From Spirochaetaceae bacterium (GTDB lineage Bacteria; Spirochaetota; Spirochaetia; SZUA-6; DRHE01), in assembly GCA_020353535.1 (NCBI GenBank), contig CP070696.1, positions 1,252,316-1,306,532 of the forward strand: a DNA stretch of 54,217 nt. Reading direction: 5' to 3'. The position numbers and the translations under genes are program-made. The notes under the pieces were generated by a model. That model was not told the DNA's origin. It saw only the letters and a program-made list of their open reading frames with translations, and did not search any database. Of this stretch, positions 47,240 to 54,217 are shown piece by piece (the stretch's first letter is position 1; the number at the start of each line of letters is the position of its first letter).

Positions 47240-47267
47240 GAACTCTTTGCTTGTCGGCCTGAACGCG

Positions 47268-48560
47268 CTACTTGATCCGCCCCGACTCCGTCAGGGCTTC
47301 CGTTATCTCTTCGGCGGCCATATCGAGGGCTTCCTGAATACCCAGCTCACCGACCAGCGCCTGAGCGACCCGTTTCGTCGAGATTTCCCGCATCGTGGTG
47401 AACTCTGCGATGAGCGGGAGTTCTTTGGCGTTGTTCTGAATCGCATCCACGGCGGCAGCCCACTCTGGGTGCTCTTTTGCCAGCTCAGGAATCTCAGTAA
47501 CCGACACCCGGACCGGCATGGCGTGGACCGCGCCTCCCCTCTGGCTCTCCATGTTCGTGGCCTTGGCGATGATCTGGAAGATCAATTCGGGATCGTTCTT
47601 TGTGAAGGCCGGAATTCCATACCCCACCGCCGTATAGCGACAGGCCGGACGGCCGCCCGGCTTGAGGGTAACCCCTCGTTTCCATTTAACCAGGCCCACC
47701 ACTTTGGACTGTTCCGGATTGCCCATTGCAGCGGCCCGGGTGGACCACTGGTGCATCATGGCCACTTTGTCCTGCTGCATGGCCACCATGCTCTCATCGT
47801 TGGCGTAGTTCATCACCCCCGGCGGCGCATAGGCCATGAGCTCCTTGATATACTCGGTAGCCATCACACCCTCGGGACCGTTGAATACCGGCCGAAAGTT
47901 GTCGTCCAGCCATTCCCCGCCCACGGCCATCAGGTAGGAATGCCACTCGTTGCCCAGCGCGTCCGGTGGCTTCAATGTCAACGATGTTCCAAAGCGCTCG
48001 GGGGTGGTCAGCTTCCTTGCCGCATCCACGTATTCATCCAGCAACTCCGGCGGCTTGATCCCAGCGTCGGACAGAACGTCTCCGCGATAGAAGAGGATAT
48101 AGGCCAGCTGATGATGGCCAATGCTGTAGGTGGCGCCGTCGTGACTGCACAGTTCCCAGATTCCGTCTGGTATGTCCGAAAAATCGTACTCCGAGTCGTA
48201 CTTCGTGAGATACTGATCGATCGGCATTAACCATCCCTTTTCGGCGAACTCTTTCAAGGCCTGCGGATCGAGGTAGGTGATGTCGTAGGCATCCGAGCCC
48301 CCCGCCAGGTTGATGCGCATCTTTTCTATGTATTGATCATAGGGCATCAATTCCGTCTCCACCCGCACGTTGGGGGGAGCAGCTTTCTGCAGCGCTTCCG
48401 CATAATACTCCAATGCCGGGTAGCGGTGACTCATCATGTGCAGGGTCACTTTCTTTGCCGTCTCACCTTCGGCCGCCCCGGCACCTGATTGTCCCCCCGC
48501 CCACAGAGACAGGCAGAACATCAGCATGACCAATAGCGTTGCGATTGTCTTTCCCTTCAT
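47268..48560 (-). CDS. ABC transporter extracellular solute-binding protein
   Basis: 430 residues. A signal peptide (MKGKTIATLLVMLMFCLSLWAGGQ) without a lipobox Cys at the cleavage site suggests a soluble periplasmic protein. The fold is the family-1 sugar-binding type: YDITYLDPQALKEFAEKGWLMPIDQYL, then YSIGHHQLAYILFYRGDVLSDAGI. Later blocks are VAMMHQWSTRAAAMG and the C-terminal helices. It captures the ligand for the two permeases. AGGAGG lies 7 nt before the ATG. It is the first gene of the operon and diverges from the methyl-transfer operon; both may answer to one signal. Confidence 0.93.
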   Translation of the reverse strand: MKGKTIATLLVMLMFCLSLWAGGQSGAGAAEGETAKKVTLHMMSHRYPALEYYAEALQKAAPPNVRVETELMPYDQYIEKMRINLAGGSDAYDITYLDPQALKEFAEKGWLMPIDQYLTKYDSEYDFSDIPDGIWELCSHDGATYSIGHHQLAYILFYRGDVLSDAGIKPPELLDEYVDAARKLTTPERFGTSLTLKPPDALGNEWHSYLMAVGGEWLDDNFRPVFNGPEGVMATEYIKELMAYAPPGVMNYANDESMVAMQQDKVAMMHQWSTRAAAMGNPEQSKVVGLVKWKRGVTLKPGGRPACRYTAVGYGIPAFTKNDPELIFQIIAKATNMESQRGGAVHAMPVRVSVTEIPELAKEHPEWAAAVDAIQNNAKELPLIAEFTTMREISTKRVAQALVGELGIQEALDMAAEEITEALTESGRIK

Positions 48561-48892
48561 CTTGCTTCCTCCTGTTCAGATGATATTGGATAATTTGTCG
48601 GATCTGGAGTGGCAACGCCCTTCCATCAAACCCGACTAGTCTCCTATATGTTGTATAGCTATGTTCGGCGTGGACACGTACCTTACAACGCCACTGTGGA
48701 ATTGTAGCAGGTTTCCGGGAGATGTCAACACGAACCTGACAGCCTTATGCGGGTTATCATGCGGATCGCCCGGAATGAGCTTTCGCCTGAGAGGGAACAG
48801 TGGAAATGGGAGGCGTGAGCCTTGATCCTGTGGATGAAATCCGTGATTTGCTATATCGTGGGATACTTAAAATCAAACTATCGGAGTTTAGC
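48561..48892. other. Intergenic region between the ABC importer and the methyl-transfer operon
   Basis: 332 nt, divergent. I found no pair of promoter hexamers that I trust on either strand (best minus-strand candidate TTGCCA-17-TATCCA). It holds a TTGTATAGC element at 48651-48659, also present at 42805-42813 upstream of the Rieske gene, next to an AT-rich TATATG stretch. Further right there are tandem TTATGCGG/TCATGCGG units. It probably contains both promoters and an operator. Confidence 0.5.
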
Positions 48893-50347
48893 ATGAATAG
48901 CGTGAAACTGGAGGTACTCTCTGCCGAGGAGGTCCGGGACATCTGCGATGCAGCCATTGCGATCCTGGGGGAGATCGGGGTAGAGATATTCGAGCAGCAG
49001 GCTATGGAGATCCTGGTTCAGGTCGGAGCCACGGTGGAAGAGGGACGAGTCCGTCTTCCTGAAAAACTCGTCCTGGACAACCTGGACCGGGTGCCGGCAA
49101 AGTTCAGCCTTCACGCCCGAAACCCGAAGAATACAGTCACGGTCGGAGGGGGCAGTCCGCTGATCGAGCCCATGATCGGTCGGATCAACGTCATCGATCT
49201 GGACAGCGGCGAAAAGAGGCGCACCAGTATCGAAGATGTGGCCAGGTTGATAAAGCTGGCCGATGCCATGAAAAACTACCATGTGCTGCACAGCGGAGCG
49301 GTCATGCCGAGAATCGAGGGAGTGCCTGAAGGAATGGCCCATGTGCACGGCTACATCCAGAGCGTCTCGAATTCGAGCAAGCTCGTCAAAGGCTCCGGCC
49401 GGGGCCGTCAGGTTGCGGAGGACTGCATCACCATGGCCTCCATTGTGATGGGCAAACGCATCGAAGAGTTGGCCCCGGAACCTCCGCTTTTCACCACCAT
49501 CAATGTGATTTCCCCGCTGCGGCACGATCGGGCTCAGACCGAAGGCCTACTGACCTATGCCCGCTATGGTATTCCTGTGGAAATAACCTCGGAGCCCCAA
49601 ATGGGCGCCACCTCCCCGGTGACTTTCGCAGGGACGTTGATCCAACAGACCGCGGAGGTGATCAGCGGCATCGTGTTGGCTCAGGCGGTCAATCCGGGTA
49701 CGCCGGTGATCTTCGGCACCTGCGCCGCGGCCATGGACTTGCGCAACGGTTTGATCGCCCTGGGCGGCGTGGAAGGCTCTATGATCAACGTAGCCCACGC
49801 TCAAATCGCCAGGCACCTGGGAATCCCCTCCCGGGGGACCGGCAGCAATACGGATTCTAAAGTCCTCGACGTCCAGGCCGGCTACGAGAAGGCGCTGACT
49901 CTGGTGATGACTGTACTTGCCGGCAACGACATCATTTTCTATCCCGGCACGATCGAGCACGCCCTGACCATTGACTACCGCAGTCTGCTGATCGACAACG
50001 AGATCTGCGGTATGGCCCTGCGGGCTGCCCGGGGGATCGATGTGAACGAACAAACCCAGGCCGTAGAACTGATAAAAGAAACCGCCCTCAAAGGCAACTA
50101 CTTGGGCAAAAAGCACACGGTCATGAACATGAGCAAGGAGCTCTTCTTTGTGGAGCTCACCGACCGGGATACTAGGGAAGACTGGATGGAAAAAGGCGGG
50201 AGAGCGCTGGATGCCATCGCGACAGAACGAGTCAAGGAAATACTGCAAACCCACAAGCCGGATCCTCTACCGCAGAATGTCTACCAGGATCTGTTGGCAT
50301 TTCAGCGCGATGTAGAGCATCGCCAGTCGGCTGCCCGAAGTAAATAG
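48893..50347 (+). CDS. MttB-superfamily methyltransferase without pyrrolysine (operon copy)
   Basis: 484 residues from the ATG at 48893 (GGAG 7 nt upstream); the frame is open upstream without a better start. Full-length MttB-type barrel: ILGEIGVEIFEQQAMEIL, RINVIDLDSGEKRRTSIEDVARL, MGATSPVTFAGTLIQQTAEVISG, and SLLIDNEICGMALRAARGI. At the pyrrolysine position it has Arg284 (MDLRNG), and there is no in-frame amber codon. By analogy with glycine betaine and related methyltransferases it should move a methyl group from a quaternary amine or similar substrate to the corrinoid protein encoded 19 nt downstream. The gene ends in TAG. It is the first gene of the methyl-transfer operon. Confidence 0.92.
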   Translation: MNSVKLEVLSAEEVRDICDAAIAILGEIGVEIFEQQAMEILVQVGATVEEGRVRLPEKLVLDNLDRVPAKFSLHARNPKNTVTVGGGSPLIEPMIGRINVIDLDSGEKRRTSIEDVARLIKLADAMKNYHVLHSGAVMPRIEGVPEGMAHVHGYIQSVSNSSKLVKGSGRGRQVAEDCITMASIVMGKRIEELAPEPPLFTTINVISPLRHDRAQTEGLLTYARYGIPVEITSEPQMGATSPVTFAGTLIQQTAEVISGIVLAQAVNPGTPVIFGTCAAAMDLRNGLIALGGVEGSMINVAHAQIARHLGIPSRGTGSNTDSKVLDVQAGYEKALTLVMTVLAGNDIIFYPGTIEHALTIDYRSLLIDNEICGMALRAARGIDVNEQTQAVELIKETALKGNYLGKKHTVMNMSKELFFVELTDRDTREDWMEKGGRALDAIATERVKEILQTHKPDPLPQNVYQDLLAFQRDVEHRQSAARSK

Positions 50348-50366
50348 AAAAGAAAAGGAGCATAGC

Positions 50367-51017
50367 ATGAACAAGGATGAAATTATTGCGGAACTGTTTG
50401 ACGGAATGCAGGATCTGGATGAAGAGAGAGTAATGAAAGCCGTAGCTGGGGCAGCCGGAAGCGGTGTGACCTTCGACGAGGCGGTGAACGAGGGACTGGC
50501 CCTGGGAATCCGCAAAATAGGGGACAGATTTGAATCGGGGGAGCTTTTCCTGCCCCACCTGGTCATGGCCGGAGACCTGATGGATGCCGCTGTGGAAAAG
50601 CTTTCAGGAGTCCTGTCCCACCAGGGGGAGAAGGCCAGTACCAGCGGGACGGTGGTGATCGGAACTGTGAAGGATGATATCCACGAGATCGGCAAAAACA
50701 TCGTGGCTCTGATGCTGCGTGTCTCGGGATTCAAGGTAATCGACGTTGGTGTAGACGTACCCATCAGCGATTTTATCAATGCGGCGGAATCAAACAACGC
50801 CCGGATTATCGGTACCTCGGCCCTGCTGACTACAACCCAGTTCGAGCAAAGAAGGTTGGTGGAGCAGCTGGAGTCCCTGGGGCTGCGAGACAAGTACAAG
50901 GTACTGGTCGGCGGCGGCCAGGTCACCGAAGCCTGGCGGCAAGAGATCGGAGCCGACGGATACGGAAAAGACGCCAATGCAGCCGTACGGGTGGCGGTCG
51001 AGCTGGTCAAGGCATAA
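50367..51017 (+). CDS. Methyltransferase corrinoid protein (MttC/MtbC-like)
   Basis: 216 residues with two domains. The N-terminal helical cap (about 1-85) carries GLALGIRKIGDRFESGELFLPHLVMAGDLM, and the cobalamin-binding Rossmann domain (about 95-216) has the cobalt-ligand motif D104-x-H106-x-x-G109 (DDIHEIG), GTSALLTTTQ and VLVGGGQVT. It shuttles the methyl group between the methyltransferases and the URO-D-type enzyme. It sits between MttB-like and MtmB-like genes, with small gaps, so it probably serves both. Reactivation of oxidised corrinoid would need a RamA-type protein, which is not in the window. Confidence 0.95.
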   Translation: MNKDEIIAELFDGMQDLDEERVMKAVAGAAGSGVTFDEAVNEGLALGIRKIGDRFESGELFLPHLVMAGDLMDAAVEKLSGVLSHQGEKASTSGTVVIGTVKDDIHEIGKNIVALMLRVSGFKVIDVGVDVPISDFINAAESNNARIIGTSALLTTTQFEQRRLVEQLESLGLRDKYKVLVGGGQVTEAWRQEIGADGYGKDANAAVRVAVELVKA

Positions 51018-51029
51018 AGCGAGGTTGAT

Positions 51030-52412
51030 ATGAATCGTTTTGTAGACATCTGGGATCGAGCGCAGAAAGGCCAGCTGGTCGGTGAAAAAGACTGGAACAT
51101 GGGCCTGTTCAGGAAACTCACCGAGCTTACCAAGAAGTACGATATCAGCCGCAAAAAAGAGGAGTGGATCAATACCGATGACGAGATCCTGGAGCGGGTC
51201 TTCGAGGCGGCGGTGGAGTTTATCTCCACCACAGGAGTCTATTGTAGAGATCTGGAACGGGTGATTCGTTTTTCCGAAGATGAGGTTCGTCAGGCCGTCG
51301 AGTCCGCACCATCCGAGGTGACCGTTGGAGCCGGGGCCGAACAGAGAACCATGACCCACATGGCAATTGAGGATCCCCGCCCGCGGCATGTGCTGGGTGC
51401 CGGGCATGTGGCCTTTTCACTGGAAATGATTCCCCTAATTGTCCAGAACGTGGTCAAGTTGCTGCCCCGCATCGACTACATGGAAGGATTCAACTTCAAA
51501 GAAATCGAAGGCAGGGAGATCGACAACGTCGGAATCGCTTCCTATGCCCATATCAAATCGATAGAGGCCCATCGGCGCAGCCTCGAACAGGCGGGTGCGC
51601 CGGGCATCGCCATAGCGCTCTATCCGATTTCCACGAATCCAATTTGTATGACCAGCCCGATTGGATTGGAGCAGGGCTTGAGAAAGAGCGACGGGGTCAT
51701 GCTCTCCATCCTGCCTGACTTCAAAGTGGAATCGGGATTTATCAGCTCTGCCATCATCTACGAGGAGTACGGCGCTCGCCTGAGGGTCAACGGCTGTGAC
51801 GGTTTTTGCGGCGGCACCTTTGCCGGATCGCCGCAGAACGCGCTTGTGGAAAACGCCGCCCAGGCTATGGCTGCGTGGTTGTGCTACGGGGATGTGTTGC
51901 ACAACGTGACGGTGAAGCACACGGACATGATGGGCTGCAAATTCCACCTGTTCGGCGATATCAGCTGGGCTTCCTCTGCTGCCAGCCAGACGGCTGCCAA
52001 AAAGACAAATTTCATCGGGCTGGCCGACGGCGGATACGCCTTCGAGCTGGGAACCCTGGAGTCGCTCAAAGCAATGGCCTTGAAAATCATCCGTGGAACC
52101 GTCAGCGGCGCCAACGTTTGGGTGATTCGCAACTTCGCCCCTCCGATCGACTGCGGCGTCAGCCCTATGGATATTCTGCTGGCCGTGGAGATAGCCGACG
52201 CGGTGGTGGAAAAGGGCTTGAACCGGCAGGAGGCGAATGACCTTGTCAAGGATTGGGTACAGGAGCTGGACGGTCAACTGGTGCCCCCCAAGAAGGGAAC
52301 TCGGGTGACCGATGTTTTCGACCTGGAGGCGGGCAAGCCAACGGAGGCCTATTACGCCAATTACATGTTCATAAAGGACGAGCTGAGCAAGCGGGGCCTG
52401 CCGTTTCACTAG
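51030..52412 (+). CDS. MtmB-family (monomethylamine:corrinoid) methyltransferase homologue without pyrrolysine
   Basis: 460 residues, the length of archaeal MtmB. The N-terminus (FVDIWDRAQKGQLVGEKDW...LTKKYDI) and TTGVYCRDLERVIRFSEDEVRQAV align clearly with MtmB, and the order of later blocks is kept: GARLRVNGCDGFCGGTFAG, KIIRGTVSGANVWV and EANDLVKDWVQEL. Where archaeal MtmB has PGMGV-Pyl, this protein has PGIAI-Ala196, with a GCG codon and no amber. Pyrrolysine is the catalytic residue in MtmB, so this protein must use another chemistry or substrate. It ends in TAG. It follows the corrinoid protein by 12 nt and precedes a URO-D-type gene. Confidence 0.88.
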   Translation: MNRFVDIWDRAQKGQLVGEKDWNMGLFRKLTELTKKYDISRKKEEWINTDDEILERVFEAAVEFISTTGVYCRDLERVIRFSEDEVRQAVESAPSEVTVGAGAEQRTMTHMAIEDPRPRHVLGAGHVAFSLEMIPLIVQNVVKLLPRIDYMEGFNFKEIEGREIDNVGIASYAHIKSIEAHRRSLEQAGAPGIAIALYPISTNPICMTSPIGLEQGLRKSDGVMLSILPDFKVESGFISSAIIYEEYGARLRVNGCDGFCGGTFAGSPQNALVENAAQAMAAWLCYGDVLHNVTVKHTDMMGCKFHLFGDISWASSAASQTAAKKTNFIGLADGGYAFELGTLESLKAMALKIIRGTVSGANVWVIRNFAPPIDCGVSPMDILLAVEIADAVVEKGLNRQEANDLVKDWVQELDGQLVPPKKGTRVTDVFDLEAGKPTEAYYANYMFIKDELSKRGLPFH

Positions 52413-52445
52413 ACGTATAGCAGCTTTTACGGATTCCGGTGTCTA

Positions 52446-53489
52446 ATGAACCACAAAGTCCGGGTGAGAAACACGGTACTGCGGAAATCAATCGACAGCC
52501 TTCCCGTCGATTTCGTTGCCGTGGATGAGGTCCGGGAAAAACTCCGCCGGCATTTCAACAGCAGTACGGACGAGGAGTTCCTCAGAGCGTTTCAGGTGGA
52601 TATGGTTTGGATCAGGGAGCCTGACTACCTGAAAGAGACGGTCGAGACGGACAACCACAGAGAGGATTATTGGGGCATTCGCCGGCGCAGACAGAGCTAC
52701 GGGGAGGGTGAGTACTGGGAGCCGTACGACTATCCCCTCAATACCGCAGAAAAGTTCGAGGATCTCGAGAAACATCCCTGGCCCGATCCGGATGATTTTG
52801 ACTACGATGGCTATCTCGAGGAGTTGAAGACACAGCACGATTACGCGATCTACGGCGGCCTGGGTAGCGCCTTCTACGTTCCGACGTTGCTGCGAGAGAT
52901 GTCTCTGGTTCTCATGGACATGGTGCTCAATCCGTCCCTGCTCGATGCTCTGGTGAGCAGGGTAGTGGATTTTCAACTGGCCTATTATGAGCGGATTTTC
53001 CGGAAATGCCGCGGCTGCCTCGATATCTTCTACATCGCCGATGATTACGGCACGCAGACGGGGTTGATGTTCGAAAAGGAAAAATGGCGGCGTTTTTTTA
53101 AAAGCGGCACCACTCAGCTCGTTGATCTGGCCCACAGATATGACCTTCTGGTTATGCTGCATTCCTGCGGTTCGGTTCGGGAGCTCATCGGGGAGTTCAT
53201 CGACATCGGCGTTGATATCCTTGACCCCATCCAAACGACCGCAGCAAACATGGACATCGAGGAATTGAAACGCCATTTCGGCCGGCACATATGTTTCCAC
53301 GGGGCAATCGACACCCAGAATGTCCTCAATTTCGGAACGGTTGACCAGGTCCGGGATCATGTGCGCAGGACCATTGACGTTATGGGCGACAGAGGCGGCT
53401 ATATCATTTCTCCCTGCCACAACATCCAGGTCAGCACGCCGGTGGAGAACATTCTTGCCCTCTACGAGACAGCCAACGAGTTTAAATAG
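52446..53489 (+). CDS. URO-D-family methyltransferase (MtaA/MtbA-like)
   Basis: 347 residues, uroporphyrinogen-decarboxylase fold. The zinc-thiolate set of corrinoid-dependent methyltransferases is present: His239-x-Cys241 (HSCGS) and Cys324 (SPCHN), with HGAIDTQ and ILDPIQT between. MtaA/MtbA use this zinc to activate the thiol of coenzyme M; in bacteria, relatives often pass the methyl group from the corrinoid to another acceptor such as tetrahydrofolate, or act on an unknown partner. It should accept the methyl group here. It starts 33 nt after the MtmB-like gene, and ends in TAG. Confidence 0.88.
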   Translation: MNHKVRVRNTVLRKSIDSLPVDFVAVDEVREKLRRHFNSSTDEEFLRAFQVDMVWIREPDYLKETVETDNHREDYWGIRRRRQSYGEGEYWEPYDYPLNTAEKFEDLEKHPWPDPDDFDYDGYLEELKTQHDYAIYGGLGSAFYVPTLLREMSLVLMDMVLNPSLLDALVSRVVDFQLAYYERIFRKCRGCLDIFYIADDYGTQTGLMFEKEKWRRFFKSGTTQLVDLAHRYDLLVMLHSCGSVRELIGEFIDIGVDILDPIQTTAANMDIEELKRHFGRHICFHGAIDTQNVLNFGTVDQVRDHVRRTIDVMGDRGGYIISPCHNIQVSTPVENILALYETANEFK

Positions 53490-53504
53490 GGACCGGAGCC
53501 AATC

Positions 53505-54217
53505 GATGTTTCCCGATACCTGGGCCAAATCCAAAGAACGTCTAATCGCGCTCTGGCACAACGAGATCGTGGACCGCTGCTGCCTGGCGGTGACGGCTCC
53601 CCGGGACGGAGAGTATCCCCCAAACGAGCCTTTTCCAGAGAATCCCAAGGAGCAGGAAGCTTACTGGCTGGATGCGGAACAGGTGCTGAAGCGCCACCTG
53701 CATCGATTCGAGCACACCTGCTATCTCGGGGAAGCCTTCCCCCAGGTGATCCTCAATTTGGGCCCAGCCGGACATGCGGGTTATTTCAGAGGCTGCAAAG
53801 TCAGCTACAGCCAGAGAACGATCTGGTTCCATCCCTTTATCCGGGATTGGCAGCAGGATCCGGTCGTGTTCGATCCCCAATCCCTTCTGTACCGCAAGAC
53901 CATGGAGTTGGCCCGCTATTTCGTTGAGCAAAGCGGCGGCCGTTACTTCGTTTCCATGCCCGATATTGCCGGTAATCTGGATGCTCTGGCGCACATGCGG
54001 GGGGTCGAGAACCTGCTGATGGATCTCGAGCTGAACAAGGAACAGGTGCGCCGGGGGCTCGACCTCATCCAGGAAACCTGGCGCTCAGTGAACGAAGCTG
54101 TCTATAACATAGTAAAGGACAACAACGAAGGCGGCTCTACCATCGGCTGGTTGGGTTCCTGGGCGCCGGGATATCACGCTCAGATGAATTGCGACCTGTC
54201 GGTGGTGATCTCTCCGA
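53505..54217 (+). CDS. URO-D-like protein, cut by the right edge
   Basis: The ATG at 53505, 15 nt after the previous stop, opens a frame that stays open for 237 codons to the end of the window. The N-terminal WAKSKERLIALWHNEIVDRCCLAVTAPRDG and the middle YFVSMPDIAGNLDALAHMRG recall a second, more diverged branch of the URO-D family that occurs next to MttB-type genes. The zinc-binding part, if any, lies beyond the edge, so catalysis cannot be judged. It is the fifth gene of the methyl-transfer operon. Confidence 0.75.

Noticed and set aside
48893..52412. Possible readthrough of an in-frame amber codon as pyrrolysine
   Set aside because: Neither the MttB-type nor the MtmB-type frame contains an internal TAG; Arg and Ala occupy the pyrrolysine positions, and TAG is the terminal stop of both genes.

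Overview
The window is about 54 kb of dense bacterial chromosome from a Gram-negative organism (TolC and RND pump, signal peptides, a lipobox). I infer a free-living spirochaete of the Spirochaetaceae type. The reasons are the adjacent TIGR03545/TIGR03546 pair, a BMP-type nucleoside ABC operon, and a giant coiled-coil exported protein resembling those of leptospires. This assignment is an inference from gene content. By eye most of the window is near 58-65% G+C, with clear drops at 1-1450, in parts of 31.5-36 kb and at 44-45.4 kb. I saw no tRNA, rRNA, CRISPR array, insertion sequence or prophage.

Left part (1-31.4 kb), mostly housekeeping. A 2132-residue exported coiled-coil protein is followed 8 nt later by an ankyrin-repeat protein that runs off the left edge; both the C-terminus of the giant protein and the ankyrin gene are AT-rich. 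Next comes one long plus-strand operon: nucleoside-type ABC transporter (ATPase and two permeases, no binding protein), two GT-B glycosyltransferases and the UV endonuclease UvsE. It is followed by a central-carbon operon (transaldolase, glucose-6-phosphate isomerase, glucose-6-phosphate dehydrogenase) with a DUF4864-like lipoprotein and a DUF1893-like protein. Then come a minus-strand protein carrying an HPr-like domain, the TIGR03546/TIGR03545 pair, a DUF1848-like protein, rpsU with a long structured leader, two peptidyl-prolyl isomerases and a DEAD-box helicase.

Middle part (31.5-45.4 kb), accessory. An RND pump and a divergent TolC-type outer-membrane protein, with no membrane-fusion gene; an orphan MttB-family methyltransferase; a PaaI-type thioesterase; an aldo/keto reductase; a dienelactone hydrolase; a SAM methyltransferase convergent with a Rieske oxygenase; a D-2-hydroxyacid dehydrogenase; and an AT-rich beta-propeller-like protein.

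Right part (45.4-54.2 kb), the most interesting. A sugar-type ABC importer (binding protein and two permeases, no ATPase) is divergent from a corrinoid methyl-transfer operon: MttB-family methyltransferase, corrinoid protein, MtmB-family methyltransferase and two URO-D-family proteins, the last cut by the right edge. Neither MttB-type protein nor the MtmB-type protein has an in-frame amber codon: Arg stands at the pyrrolysine position of both MttB homologues and Ala at that of the MtmB homologue. Three of the operon's genes end in TAG, so amber looks like an ordinary stop here. I infer a pyrrolysine-independent pathway that imports a methylated compound, moves its methyl group to a corrinoid protein, and then passes it on through a zinc URO-D-type methyltransferase. 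The substrate is unknown.
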